Source of the DNA: Linum tenue
Taxonomy: Eukaryota > Streptophyta > Magnoliopsida > Malpighiales > Linaceae
Reading direction: 5' to 3'
Length of the DNA: 64,000 nucleotides
Assembly: GCA_946122785.1 (NCBI GenBank)
Contig: CAMGYJ010000002.1
Coordinates: forward strand, 56,259,703 to 56,323,702
Shown in pieces: positions 25,403 through 38,561 of the stretch. Positions within the stretch are counted from its first letter, which is position 1. The number at the start of each line of letters is the position of its first letter. The notes beneath the pieces were generated by a model. It was not told the DNA's origin. It ran no database searches and saw only the letters and a program-made list of their open reading frames with translations. Both the position numbers and the translations under genes were made by a program.

Positions 25403-26135
25403 TTCCCTTTCAGATGGGGGGAAAATGTGAAGTGTTTGATATTAATTGTGAGGCGTGGGTAGAAGAAGCTGGTTATTATATAGGTTTGTTGGAGGGAAAC
25501 GTAGCGGTGGAAGGAAGGATATTCAATTAATTAATTAATGTGACTTGGATTTGGATTGATCATGAATGCAGACAAGTGGAAAGTCCAGAAGCTAAAACGG
25601 TGCAAACTAGAATTTCCAGTTTTGGGGCAGCAATTTAAAAATCTGCAACTGGGAAATTAAACAGGGGGACAAAAACAGACTACCGGGAACTAATTCAGGG
25701 TCCACACATCAGCAGCGAGCATAAGAAAACAAAGAAGCACTTTTTCGCAGTGGGCAGATCCTCGGAATCAAGTTGGGGTTGGATCGCATGCATTGATTAC
25801 AGCCGTTACTGTGTTCCTCTCCGGTCAGGACTCTGTGTCCCCTTTCGTCCAATGCTCTTTCTGCATTCATGATGGCTGCCAAGCCATTTTGGAGGAAAGA
25901 TGAATCTGTTCATACTGTGCGTATTTGGGCTTCTTTTTTTCCTTTTGTCTCCTTTGTGGGTTTCGTCTCTCTTTGTTACCGCGGGCGCAGGGGAGCTGAA
26001 TTCCACCTTTATTGCATTTATTGGCCCAGTTACTATGTTGTGCGCAGTTGACTCGATATCATATGGTATCATGTTACCTCGTTCTTATTATCATTGAGGT
26101 TTGTTTATTTATAGAACTCAATGCTTCTGGTTGGA
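25403..26135. other. Promoter-side intergenic region of the dioxygenase gene
   Basis: AT-rich sequence upstream of the minus-strand dioxygenase. Short open frames at 25806-26097 show no domain. No other gene is supported. Confidence 0.4.
25476..25482 (-). promoter_or_regulatory. Likely TATA box of the dioxygenase gene
   Basis: Read on the minus strand this is TATATAA, about 75 bp before the start codon at 25402, a fitting distance for a short leader. Confidence 0.5.
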
Positions 26136-27066
26136 TTTTTTTCTCCAAATACCCAAAAATATCTAAGTTTGGAGTGATTCGAATTCAATGGACTCGAACC
26201 ACTACTGGAATCGAGTTAGAGGGCCTCGATCGACTTTCTAAGGTAGTGGATCGAGTCTATTGAACTCGAATCACTGCGTTGAAATTTTCAATAGCCTTAA
26301 CTTTGTGTTCGGTTATCTGATCGTAGTGGGAAAAAAATTATTCCACATATCTCTTTGAGTACTACAACTTTTTTCATAGAAATATTTTCAGAATTTATCT
26401 GAAAATGTGAAAAGTAAGCTAACCTTATTCTCAAAACCCCTTATATTCAAAAAGATTTCCTATTTTAAAAATTTCTTCCTGGTAAAAGTTGTAGTATTCA
26501 AAAACTTATGCAAAATATAAAATAATTCACTACAATCGGGTTATGGAGCACAAAGTTATGATCGTTTAAAGTTTGACAAATTCGAAAAAATTGTCATTTG
26601 CTAATCCAAACAACCAATTTTTCAATTTTTTCCAAACTTTAGACGATCATAACTTTGTGCTCCGTAATCCGATATTCGCATAGTTTGTTTTGATTTTGCA
26701 TAAATTTTTTAGTCCTACAACTTTTACTACGATGAAATTTTCAAAATAGGAAATCTTTTTGGATATAAAGGGTTTTGAGAATAAGGTTAGCTTAATTTTC
26801 ACATTTCCACATACATTCTGAAAATATTTCTATGAAAAAAGTTGTAGTACTCGAAAAGTTATGCGGAATCAAAAACAATTCGCTACGATCGGATAACCGA
26901 GCACAAAGTTAAGGTTATTGGAAATTTCAACGCAGTGGTTCGAGTTCAATGGACTCGATCCACTACCTCAGAAAGTCGATCGAGGCTCTCTAACTCGATT
27001 CCACTAGTGGTTTGAGTCCATTGAACTCGAACCGATCCAAACTTGGGTATTTTGAGAAATTTTTTT
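26136..27066. repeat. About 930-bp near-palindrome (foldback element)
   Basis: The left arm (about 26136-26595) and right arm (about 26622-27066) are inverted copies with scattered mismatches, separated by a loop of a few tens of bases. Matching landmarks include GGAGCACAAAGTTATGATCG near the centre and GAATCGAGTTAGAG near the outer part. Arms this long could fold into one hairpin when transcribed. No coding capacity is seen and the target duplication is not clear. Confidence 0.85.
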
Positions 27067-28737
27067 ATAAGTCTTGTATTTTAGAATTTTTTTTTAATTG
27101 TTACCGGGGAAAACACCCCTTCTAGTTTGAGCCTTTCCAAAAAAAGATGATCGGATTCAAAATAATTAAGGGTTATATATTTTTAAGCTACACTTTTTTT
27201 CGGAGTAGTCCATGGGGCTCAAGATAGGGTGCATAACTCATGGTTATGCACCATCAATAACCAAATCTGGACCCTTCATTTAGAAAATTCAGATCTAAGG
27301 ATGGAGAATTAAAGGTCATTTTTATTTTCACTAGCTTTCTTAATTGACTCATATTTTTTTTGTTTTAACTCGGATTTTATTTTTTTTTGCACAGATGGAA
27401 CGAGTTCATCGTGCTCTACAAAATGAGATCAATTTTCAATATTTTTTTAGGGAAAAAAAATTTTGGCCTCTCGGTACCAACTGCATACCATATGGTATCT
27501 TCTTCGTTTTTCATTCGTTTTTGAAAACGTTTGCACAGCAGGGACGAGTTCATCATGATCTATTGGATCTACAAATTTCTGGGTGAACAAATTACAAGAC
27601 CAAAAAAATACCACCAAATACCATACAATACCACCCTGGTACGGGGTGGTATTTTATGGTATCTTATGGTATACAATGTTAAAAGTCGTAAATGACAATT
27701 AATATACTTCTACTATCATGTATTCAATCATCCTACAGTCTTGGTTTGTTCATACCACCATGGTACGCTTTTCAAACCATAAGTATGCTCTTATTTCAAT
27801 ACCATATGGTATAGACTGGTAAAAAATGACTCAATTTTTTTTGTTCGAAAAATATATCAAAGTGGATATCATTTTGAAGAGCACAATTAATCTGATCTAA
27901 CTGTGCAAAAAAAAATTAAATTTCAACTTAAAACGAGTGAGAAATCGTCCGTCAAAGATTAAGGAGGGGAAAATTAAAGACTTTCCAAGAGAAAGAGGAT
28001 GCTGATGTCATGCTGATATGGGCGGGTTACTCATTGTTACTCACCATAAGGTTATTGACCTGATCCGTTCCCAGTCCATGGGCGAAGGAAAAACATATAA
28101 AGACATGGATAGAGAAAGTAGAGAGATGATAGTTTATGTATATATTGGTTGAATCATTTATGAGAGAACTCCTATGGACATACTTTTTTGGATAGGTATA
28201 TGTGTGTGAAGCACCGCTCAAGTCATTAATGATTTAATTTGATCGGGGTGTTAGTTTGATATAAATTAGATACCATCTTATCTTATCTTATCTTATCTTA
28301 TCTTATGGTTGTTCAAAAACAACTTCTTGCCACATAAGCACTTGGAGAATTCACAAGTTGCCAAGGTGGATAATTTTCTTACAAGCAAAAAAGTTAGTTA
28401 ATGAGTTATTTGTGGAGTTATCTCTCTCTTCTTTTAATGGTGTTTTCTTTTATTCAATAATTCTTTTATTTTGGTATTATATCTATGTTTGTAGAAGAAG
28501 GCTAATGTTTGTAGAGTGATATACTAATATATCACATTTGTTTAAACAAAAAATATCTTATTAAATTTTATAAGCAAAATTTCTACTAATTTTAAACAAA
28601 TACACACATAAACAATAATATTTTCATCAATTAAACAAAATATAATGATGGAAATAAAGAAAATAATTGTTAGAAAATCAATCAACTTTCATAAACGAAC
28701 TATATTATTTTATATTTTTTGGCTATTAAACACTCTG
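27067..28737. other. No gene recognised; (TTATC)n microsatellite at 28275-28306
   Basis: AT-rich intergenic DNA. It contains a pentanucleotide repeat of about six copies at 28275-28306 and a 10-bp-stem hairpin (AATACCACCC with its complement) at about 27626-27653. No domain is seen in any frame. Confidence 0.5.
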
Positions 28738-31700
28738 TTTCGAGCTTTTATACGAAGCTCCGGTCCCTTTGGAAGGAGGCGACAGCTATCTCGCCCACTC
28801 CTACTTGTACCTACGGTCGCTGCATATGCGGCGTCTCTCTCAAGATCCGCGAGCAGCAGGAAAGCTCGCGTTTGTTTGATTTCCTCATGGGGCTTGATGA
28901 CGCCTTCTCAGCTGTCCATACACAGGTGTTAGCAATGAAGCCAAAACCGTCTCTAGCCGAAGCTTTTAACATCACGTTGACCGAAGAGCAGCAGAAGTTG
29001 ATTACCCAGAACCGTCGTCCCGTGGTCGAGGCCGCTACTTTTGAAGCTCGCAATGAGGGCGATCGGGGCGCACAGCGGGGGGGGGGGGGGGGGGCAAGGA
29101 GAAGCCGCGCTACAGATACTGCCAAAAGCTAGGCCACCTATGCGAGAGCTGCTACTCCTTGCATGGTTTTCCTCCCCGCGACGACCGTGAGTCTCGTGAT
29201 GGTCGTGACGGGCGTGAGTCGCGCGAAAGAGCTGGCGATTCGCAGTGGCAGAACAAACCTCGTCCTGCTGGAAAGAGGGCCCCTCGTGATCGTGATCGTG
29301 ACCGACCTCCTCATGCTACACAGGTAGAGCACGACAAGGATGATGCCAGCCCGGTTGCTGGCTTCACGTTGGCCAGCTCGAGCAACTCAAGCTCTTCTTT
29401 GGCACCAACACTAAGGGTGCTGATGATCCTAGTGCATACCTCGCAGGTACGTTTTCTTCCGGAACTGAATGGTTGCTTGATTCCGGGTGTAACAAACATA
29501 TTATTATGGATGATGCTACTCTAACAAGCAAGATGCTTCATGAACATGGTCCGCCGGTAAGGATTCCCAATTGCGCTAGTATACCGGTGGTCATGTGAGG
29601 AGTGTAGAATTACAACCGGGTTTAGTGCTTAATCGCATCCTTCATGTCCCAGAATTTAAATGCAATCTGATTTCGGTAAACCGTTTTGCCCATGAAAATC
29701 ATGTTCCTTTAATCTTTCTCGATGATTTTTTCGTCATTCAGGACTTACTCTCCAAGAAGCTGATTGAGAAGGGTGAGTTGCGTGATGGTCTATATTATTT
29801 GCGTATGTTTGGAGTTGGACAAGCTCAGGCTTGTGCGGCACGGAAGCATAGCAGGGTTTCTGACGAAGTATGGCATGCTCGGCTGGGGCATCCATCTCTG
29901 GCAAAAATGCAGCAATTGCGGGATTTTCTTGATCTTTCCTCATTATCTGATAAACATTGTGATTCATGTTTTAGAGCTAAACAGTCTAGACAGACATTTC
30001 CTTCTAGCACTATTAATACTCAGCAGTGTTTTGATTTGATTCACGTTGACATATGGGGCGGTTACAAAACAGCTTCCCTCAATGGAGCTCATTATTTCCT
30101 TACTATTGTTGACGATTATAGTCGTGGTGTTTGGGTTTGCCTGCTTTGTTTTAAGTCCGAAGCAGGTCGTTACTTGCTTTTGTTTGACCAGATGATTCGG
30201 CGGCAGTATGGTCGGCGACTCAAACGTATCCAAGCTGACAACGGGCCTGAGTTTAATACCCTCGCACTCCAGGCCTACTATGAGAGTGAAGGTATTGTGC
30301 TACAAACTTCGTGCACGGACACCCCCGAGCAGAACGGTGTAGTCGAGCGGAAACATCGCCATATTCTGGACACTGCTCGAGCGCTTCGTTTCCAGGCTGG
30401 CCTCCCTGCTCGTTTCTGGGGAGAATGCATTCTCACAGCTGTCTACTTAATCAACCGACTCCCGACCACCGCAACTGGTCGTACTCCGTTCGAGATATTA
30501 TTTGGAAAACCAACCCCATACACACATCTCCGCGTTTTTGGATGATTGGCCTATGCCAAAGATACTCATGCTTCATTGGACAAGTTTGGGGAACGTGGTC
30601 GTGCTTGCGTTTTTCTTGGGCATGCCTCCACGCAGAAGGGCTACCGGCTTTATTGGGGATGAGTTTCCTTTCCACACTACTACTTCTCGGCATCTTCACA
30701 AGGTCCCTCGACCCGTTTTCCTTGAACCTGGACATGATTCTGATGAGGAAACGCTTGCTGACCTGGGCCCCTCTGACATCAGCCCGCCGGCACACCCTGA
30801 TGGGCCAGTCAGCCCAACACATTTCGGCTACCCCAGCACCGAGTCTTTGGCTGCCAGCGATGGGCCTTCGGCCCCTCCTCTGTCCGAGCACGCCATTTCA
30901 GCACCTGATGGGCCGCCCTCTGGCCCAGCTGAGCCGCAGCCTCTTCGTGGCAGCGACCGGGCCCGCTCTCGGCCCAAGAACTTGGGTCTCTATGATACCC
31001 AATTCGCTCTGCTGACTGATCAACCCACACAGGGAAGTACCTCGACCCAAGTTACATATCCTCTCTCTGATTTTATTACTTATGACAAGTTTCAGTCCAC
31101 TTATCAATATTTTCTTGCTGCAGTGACCACTCACGATGAACCTCGCTCCTTCAAGGAGGCTTGGGCTGATCCCCGATGGCGTGCGGCCATGACTGCCGAA
31201 ATCCAGGCTCTCTAGCGCAACGGTACTTGGAGTCTTGTCACCCTTCCCCCTGGGAAACACACTATTGCAGCCAAGTGGGTTTTTAAAATCAAGTATCGTC
31301 CGGATGGCACTATTGAGCGCTACAAGGCGCGTCTGCTTGCAAAGGGATATACTCAGATCGAAGGTATTGACTTTCATGACACTTTCGCGCCCATTGCCAA
31401 GCTTGTCACTGTTGTTCGTTGTGTCTCCTTGATGTTGCCATTAGCAAGGGTTGGTACCTTCATCAACTCAACGTCAACAACGCTTTTCCTCCATGGTGAA
31501 ATTGAGGAAGAAGTCTACATGAAGCTGCCTGCCTCCTGGTTGTTTGCAGCACCTGGCGACGCACGTGTTTGTCGTTTTCACAAGTCTCTTTATATGGCCT
31601 CCGACAAGCGTCTCACAACTGGTATCACAAATTCACCACTGCTCTCTATGCTCTCGGTTTCCGATCCTCTCCTGTCGATCACTCTCTGTTTATTTTTTGG

Positions 31701-32450
31701 CGGGGGAGCACCTTTGTTGTGGCTCTCATTTACATGGACGATGTCATCCTCACTGGTAATGACTTGGCTTTCATCACTAAAGTCAAGAAGTCGCTGGATG
31801 ATCAATTTAGCATCAAGGATTTGGGTGATCTTCGCTACTTCCTGGGTATGGAGTTAGCTCGCACTCGTGACAGTGTGGTCCTCTGTCAGCGCAAGTACAC
31901 CCTGGATATTCTTGAGGATGCGGGTGTCGAGGGTGCTCGCCCAAGTGCGTTCCCTGTTGAGAAAAACCATCATTTGACCCGAGCTGTTAGTGATGTCGAG
32001 TTACTCCTTGATCCGTCTTCGTATCGGCGTCTTATTGGTCGCCTGCTCTATTTGACCGTCACTCTGCCCGACATCTCTTATGGGGTCAACCTTCTCAGCC
32101 AGTTTGTTAACGCTCCTAGTCAATCTCATATAGACGTTGTTGTTCGTATTTTGTGGTATCTCAAGTCGTCTCCTGGTCAAGGTATTTTCTTCCCGCGTAC
32201 CAGTGATCTTGCTCTTACCGCTTATTGTGAGGCTGATTGGGGTGGTTGTGAAAGCACCCGCCACTCTACGACAGGTTATTTCATCACTTTAGGAGGCGCT
32301 CCCATTTCCTGGAACGCCAAGAAATAGCATGTTGTGGCTCGTTCCTCTGCTGAGGCTGAATACCGTGCCATGGCCAGCACGGTGAGTGAGGTACTTTGGC
32401 TCCGCTGACTTCTTGATGAACTTGCTGTTCCTCAACCATGCCCCACTTCA
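28738..32450 (+). mobile_element. Decayed Ty1/Copia retrotransposon body, LTRs not found
   Basis: Domains appear in Copia order on the plus strand. A gag piece with UBN2-type text runs over about 28740-29130, lacking its first part. A protease motif (Trp-Leu-Leu-Asp-Ser-Gly) lies near 29470. An integrase follows, with its His-His-Cys-Cys zinc region around 29870-29970 and catalytic Asp, Asp and Glu in DIWGG, QADNGPEFN and QNGVVERKH. Reverse transcriptase has YMDD near 31735, and the RNase H-like tail is around 32220-32400. The frame is broken by stops at 30542-30544, 31213-31215 and 32326-32328 and by frame changes, one beside an 18-G run. It breaks off mid-RNase H at about 32450. It is inactive. 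Confidence 0.88.
29077..29094. repeat. Run of 18 G
   Basis: An uninterrupted G18 tract sits inside the gag remnant of the Copia element. It falls where the gag frame is lost, so it may be a slippage product or an assembly-sensitive homopolymer. Confidence 0.9.
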
Positions 32451-33120
32451 CGAGGAGTCCACCGCTCGGCCCAAGTCAAGCGTTGCAGCCCACACGCCAT
32501 TCTCCTCTTACTGCATGTCATACGTAGTAGAGAAGGATAATGATCCTCATGTAACCCTAGGTGCTTTGGAGAAGGGTATATATATGAGTTTTAAGCGGCT
32601 GTTGTCGTGTGTGGAACTAAGCAATAACAACAGTAGCTTGAGTGATTCCAGCTCTCCTGTGGATTAGTCCCGACTCGTCGGGATACCACGTTAAATCGTT
32701 GTCTTATTCTATTCTTTATGTTCCTCGTTTGTTATATTTCTCACTATTTTGTTGGCTTCTTTGATTCGATGCGTTCTTCCATCTATGCAAGCTAGTATTT
32801 TTCATTTTTTTGAGCTACGGATCCCTTCAATGATTGTCTTCAGCAGCTCAGGTTTGGTTTCTCATATTTGTTTGCTTTTAGGGTTGTGTGAGTGGTTGTT
32901 GGATGGATTCAAGCAATATAGAAAATTTACAGCTAAGTTCGACGACAAGAACTTCCCCTGTGGGAATTTCAGTTTCGTAATTTATTGAAAGGAAACGCTT
33001 TTACATCTTTTTGAAATATCCTTTAGCCCTTTTGTCTTTCAACAAGCATAGCATATGCTCTTTTCGATTTGCTTGATTTTCTAAACCATTTTCTCTTTTT
33101 CTTTTGCTCATGTATCTAGT
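32451..33120. other. No gene recognised; LTR-like text
   Basis: After the Copia body breaks off, 32600-32720 reads like the end of a Copia LTR (CCACGTTAAATCGTTGTCTT is a common type of U5 text). No second copy exists in the window to confirm it. The remainder is AT-rich without a domain. Confidence 0.35.
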
Positions 33121-33260
33121 GCTTTACTAGAGCATTAGACCTTATTAGTTGAGCAAGAGTAATTTTGTATCTCTGAATTCGACAAAGTACTTCTTTTTTA
33201 ACTCTTTTTTCTCAATTCGATTGGAGGGTCAATGGAATCAAGGGGTGTCAGAAGATGTAC
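33121..33260. repeat. Dispersed repeat shared with 63800-63915
   Basis: The words TTATTAGT, GAGCAAGAG, AGTACTTCTTTT and GGAGGGTCAATG occur in the same order and near-equal spacing here and at 63800-63915. The two copies are diverged. They probably derive from the same retrotransposon family. Confidence 0.65.
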
Positions 33261-34565
33261 TTGTACTACTAGAGAGGAACCAGCATCTAGCGGGACAAAA
33301 AAAAAATTAACTGGTAGCTCTTCCAAAATCCTTGTTGTGCAATGAATAGATGCCTCAAGTGTTGGGCTTACCCCACACTTTCTTTCATAGCATGGAAAAC
33401 ACAAATGATACTTTCATGTCTAGATTTGGCAGGTTTTGCATTTGATAGAAGGTGTAGTTCACTCAGTGCGAAAAACTTTTGAAAAAGTGGAGACTCAATG
33501 GATAATAAGAAATTTATAACGAATCAAATATCATGACATTTAAAACATACTAAACTAATCATAGTGTGTCATTGACAATCATATCCTTCATAGTCACTAC
33601 ACTATCCTCCCTAGATCAAGTGAAATTCATAAATTCATTTATTCAAAGTACGATGAGTATTGAACATGTTTGTAGTGAATGACTAAACAAGTCGATAGAT
33701 GGATAAAAATTCTTCAGCATTTTGTAAGTTTTCATATTAATCATAACAATTATATATTGAATAAAACTTAAAAAACAAATGACTAAACATATAGCATGTA
33801 ATAAACACATTAAATAAAACATTGCAACCTCATTTCCACCCCACTTTAGACAAGACACTGCTCTCAATGAACTAAAAAATAGGTGAACAATGAAAAGGGA
33901 CTTGAGAGTCGAGATAGGACCCATCGTGTTCTCCCTCGACTTCGTCGTACTAGAGATGCAAACTTATAGAGATTACTCTATTATCTTTGGGAGAACTTTA
34001 TTTGCCACTTCTCGGGCATTAATCGATATTCCTAAACATCAACTTACGATGAGAAATCAATAATGTGGTGCATATCATACACATGACTTTCCCGGAAGCC
34101 AAGAAAGAAATATTTGATTCCCACTCGAGTCCCACCCATGGTAGGCTGGAGTTGTGGCTCCTCGAAAACCCTTATGTCGGCTATGAGAAAGGATTCAGTT
34201 TGACGTTCAAATTGATATTAAAAAGGAGTTAGAATTCTACTCTCGTAAATTCAACGAGGGAAACTCGCTATCGCCTAACAGCAAAAGATATTCCAAGGAG
34301 ATGGTGTGTACCTTGCATGTTAAAGTGTATGAACCACCTATGGTTCATGACACTAACTATGGTGCCTCCCTCGAATTACCTCCCGATAATTAGGGAGAAG
34401 ATTGTCCAATCGAGCCTCATTGGTCTGAAAACTAGAAAGTCCATGCCTCATCTAGCTCAAAGGCATTAAAGAAAGGACGAGGCGTGGGAGGAAATCCATG
34501 GATTGTCTAACTTAAAGACAATAAATAAAATACTACCGAGAGATAGCTCATATTTGTTAGGCGTA
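33261..34565. other. No gene recognised
   Basis: AT-rich intergenic sequence with stops in all frames. Nothing identifiable was found. Confidence 0.45.
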
Positions 34566-34710
34566 GCTTCGGGTACCCGTTACCGTGGGTACCCGACCGC
34601 TCTCAACCTAGTCAACGCGAGGAATCCCCGCATTGACCGGGTATGGGACGGGTATGGGTAAAACTCACTAAACATTTAATTGATATGGGGCGAGTATGAT
34701 TTTAGCTAAA
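34566..34710. mobile_element. Fragment of the 9931-10624 hAT MITE family
   Basis: The block containing GGAATCCCCGCATTGACCGG and nearby GGGTATGGGTAAAACTC matches the left part of the MITE at 9931-10624 closely. The ends are missing, so this is a truncated copy. Confidence 0.75.
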
Positions 34711-35873
34711 TGTTAACTTCTCGTTGCAATTTTGTTATTAATATTGATTTGGCAACATGATAATGACTTGAAAGAGACACGTGGAGGTAAATATTCTAAA
34801 ATTTTAGTATTTAACAAAGAAAAAAATTACAAAATTATTAAAGATAACAATTTTACTTTCTATCGTAAGTGGGCTATCAATTCACAACACATGTATTTGT
34901 TATTTGGTTTTGATGGGCTAACTACAAGTGGTCAATACATGGAGCCCATGACTACTTAAAGCCAATATGAGTCCAATGATTGGAAACCCCCTACATATCC
35001 ACCTTCGGTTTTATGGGAGCCCATGGGAAAACTTGTATATAAAAGTGCTAAAGGTTGTGACTCCCAACACTCTTAGATCAAAACACTCTCTTTTTCTCCC
35101 CATCAAGAAGATCAGAGGTTTCTCGTGAGTGTAACTAAGGCGGCTTTGTTGAGGAAGATCATAAAACCTCATGATCGTGCTTTATGAGTATCATCCCGTT
35201 CCAGATCGATGTTCATATTCCGCATCAAGACCTTGGCAATCAATCTACTTGAATCCAAGTATTCCAATAACCTTTGATAATCTGACAAGATGTATTTCGA
35301 GGAATTGCATATGTTATGCTTAATTCTCTCAATAATCGAAGAAAATTATTATTGGTAGGAGATGCACGAAGAGTACTTTGCTCGGATGGAATCTAAACCA
35401 GCGCCAGAAAATCTCTGTTTGTCGTTGTCCCATGCCCAATATAAGGGCTTTCTTCCAAGCTTGTTAACCCTCGGGTCAACCCTAAAGTTAAACTGGAGCT
35501 CTGTCCTTATAAAACAACTAGCGCCACTCTCTCGCGATTCGACCCACTACAAGGTTTTCGGGTTGGAGTTCACAAGTCGTCTTTTTTCTCTTTGTTTGTG
35601 AATTGCGCCTCTTTTCTAGTTTTCTCATTCGCCTAACCATGTCTTTAGAATTCTAAATTGAACATTTGAATATTAATGTTATATGATTGTGTTTGAATTT
35701 TTACTACATGTTGGATCCAAATACGAACTATTATTTTAGTGTAATGTTATATGTCATTACCAATATGTTAATTGAGATTTGATATTATATATATAAACAT
35801 GAAAACTATAATAACTTTTTTCATATATACAGTCTAAACCGGTCAAAACGATCGAACCGTTAACCCTCAAAGT
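34711..35873. other. No gene recognised
   Basis: A TATA-like word (TATATAAAA near 35036) is followed by a CT-rich stretch around 35080-35100, suggestive of an LTR promoter. No partner copy or coding domain was found. The open frame at 35362-35601 shows no known motif. Confidence 0.35.
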
Positions 35874-38205
35874 TCAGGTCCTTAAGGCCTCTTTTTTAAG
35901 AAGAACTTAAATCCTTGTGATTGGCTAACTCAAATTTAGGTAGTTAGTAGGGAGTTATTAGTTAAATAGTTGTTAGGGGTATTAAGGAGACTACAATTAA
36001 ATTAAACAGGTTGTCTCTTTTTTTCAAAAACCCTAACCCGCCCACGTCTCTCTTTATTTTCGTCTGCTCATTATTCCTCCCGCAAGCAGGCAGGCGAAAC
36101 GTCAAGTCACAAGTTCCTCCGGCCGTCGTCCCTAGTTCTCCGTCCCGAGAGTTCTCCGGCCGTCGTCCCTAGTTCTCCGTCTGTCGTCCCTTCTCCGTCC
36201 GGTTGTCGCCTGAGGTCTCCGTCCGGTTGTCGCCTGAGGTCTCCGTCCGGTTGTCTTCCCTTCTCCGTCCGGTTGTCGCCTGAGGTCGACGTTGCAGCTA
36301 AAGGGGAGTCCATGAAGATGGTCCGTTTTTTGGCCGCTGTTGCTTGCCGTTTCTGATTCTTCCGTCGCCGCCGCTTGCCATCATGCCATGTCGCTTTCTG
36401 GTCGATGTCTTCGTCAATCAAGGTCATCAAAGAAGCTTATCATCATCATCACTGAAGGACAGTCCAGAGAGTTTGGTCGTCTGTGTTTTGGATCCCTTGA
36501 GGAAGATGGACACGTTCTTAGTTACCAATATGTTTTATTACGATTATTAACGTTTTTGTTACCCGTTCATAATCTTTTATTGTTAAGTTAGTAACGTTTT
36601 ATATGTCTGTTTGTAATGTTTTTGTTATCACTATTAACATTTTATTGTTAAATTAGTAACATTTTTGTTATCAATATTGACGTTTTAGGTACCGATTCGT
36701 AACTTCAATTGTTAATGGGTTGATGGTGGATTTGTGTGGGATGTAAACGTACATTGAAATACTAATGGTTTTTAGAATAATTGTTAACGATTTAACTTAT
36801 CGTTATCAATGTTTATACAACGTGGCAGATGTTTTCAACGTTTATGCAAAAGGTATACAAAATCATTAATATTGACAAGTAATAAAAATTATTAATAATT
36901 TTTGGACAATTGTCAACAATGTGCTCAAACATTATCAACTTTTATGCGAGGTATTTTTAAAAGTTTATTCGATGTATTATTAATGAAATACAACGTAAAT
37001 AATATAACTTTAAAAATTATCAATAATAAAAGTATTAACATTTTTCGGAGAATTGTTACAATGCAACATAACGTTATCAACTATTTATGCAGATAATGCA
37101 CACTATACAATCATTATTATTAACGTTTCTTGCAAGGTATCAGTAATGATATGCACAAATATTGCTAGCATTTCATAAATAAAATTGTGAACTTACTTAA
37201 AAATAATAATTACTAACTTAGAACCACAATATATACGCTTAAGAAAAAAGTGGATTGTATTGATAATGCTAGTAAAATTCTTGATTCTAAACTCGGAACT
37301 AAATATTTAAAGTAGACTTATGCTATTCATAAAGTGAACAAAACTATTAATAATACATAACATAAACATTAATATTTTTATGCATTGTCGTTAATAATGT
37401 TTAAGCGTTCCTTTTTTTGCACTCTCGTACTAGTGCATGCCAATTATTATTAACAATAATAGCACCTCAGCAATCATAAAAATGTTAACAAACACAGGTA
37501 ATAGAATTATCAACCTTTTATCAAACAATTGTCAACAAAATTGTCATGTGCTATTACGCTAGTGTACAACAACATATATCAATAACTTTTTGAACTGTTA
37601 TTAATTTTCTTAACCCAAATTATTAACATTTTCTACCTATGCACAACACATCCGGTTAACAGAATCGTCGAAGGTGGAGACGTGGTTGGGATGCAATTTA
37701 GGGATTTTGGAAGCAACAATGCGGCCGGAAATAGGAAGCGTATACGTGGGGTGGAGTTTATTAGCGAGTTCCCCCTATTGGTTCCTCTCTCCTTCAAACT
37801 TCCGACCGGCGGCTACGTTCACGGCGAGATGGCGAACGAAGTGGTGCCGGTCCGCGACGGACTGACGATGAGGACGACGATGTCGCCTTCGGTCACGGGA
37901 TAGAAGATACCAAGACGACGGACTGCGTTGGGATGGTAGATGGCGGCGCCGACTTCGGCTGGACGAGTCCCTCATACTACCGCTGCTGCTTATCGCTTTT
38001 GGCGGACGGGAGGTTGAAAAGTTTAGGGTTTTTTTTCTTGTTTTCTTGTTTTTAGTAACTATTAATTTTCTTCATAATACCAAGTTTACCCTTAATAATT
38101 ATCTAACTAATAACCTGCCAATCATTACTTATCACTTTCTCTCCTTCTCCTATTGGCTGGAAGGGGTTTAAGATCTTCCTTAAAAAAGAGGCCTTAAGAA
38201 CCTGA
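35874..38205. mobile_element. 2.3-kb terminal-inverted-repeat element with GC-rich ends
   Basis: About 38 bp at the ends are inverted: CTTAAGGCCTCTTTTTTAAG near 35881 is mirrored at 38178-38198, with TCAGGT just outside. Inside, GC-rich gene-like blocks (about 36040-36550 and 37640-37990) flank an AT-rich core that repeats words like TTAACGTTTT and TATTAAC. No transposase domain is seen. The target duplication is ambiguous because the ends sit in TTAA palindromes, so the superfamily is not assigned. Confidence 0.55.
36193..36287. repeat. 24-bp minisatellite, about four copies
   Basis: The unit CTCCGTCCGGTTGTCGCCTG plus four bases repeats head to tail, with one variant copy. As the unit is a multiple of three, all frames read as a peptide repeat, which explains the open frames here without implying a gene. 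Confidence 0.75.
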
Positions 38206-38301
38206 TCTAACCCGCTTGTTCGATTGTGCAAACGGGTTAAATCGGATTGATAACCTTGTTGTCTTCTATAATTTTAATTCTAAATTCTGAATATTTAATT
38301 T

Positions 38302-38561
38302 TGTTGGACCCGTAAATATGACACGGCTCAACTCGAACAATAGCCGTAATCCACAAGCGCAGATGGGCCAAAGCCCACAAAGACCCAATGAAAGCCCAAT
38401 GAAGGATGACAAGGCTTAACCTATAAATATACCTTTAGGTCTTCCAAGGAAGGGATCTCTTCTTCTCCTCTTCTCACTTTGACATATGACTTCTCTCTCT
38501 ACACTATCTCTCTCTACCCATGCTTTCCATGTCGGAGCTTTCTTGTTTCTTGGCTGAAACA
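38302..38561 (+). repeat. 5' LTR, 260 bp
   Basis: Contains TATAAATA at 38422-38429, followed by a CT-rich R/U5-like segment. It reads the same as the 3' LTR. Confidence 0.93.

Noticed and set aside
30311..31015. Long open frame in a second plus frame of the Copia region
   Set aside because: It overlaps the integrase and linker coding frame and shows no domain of its own.
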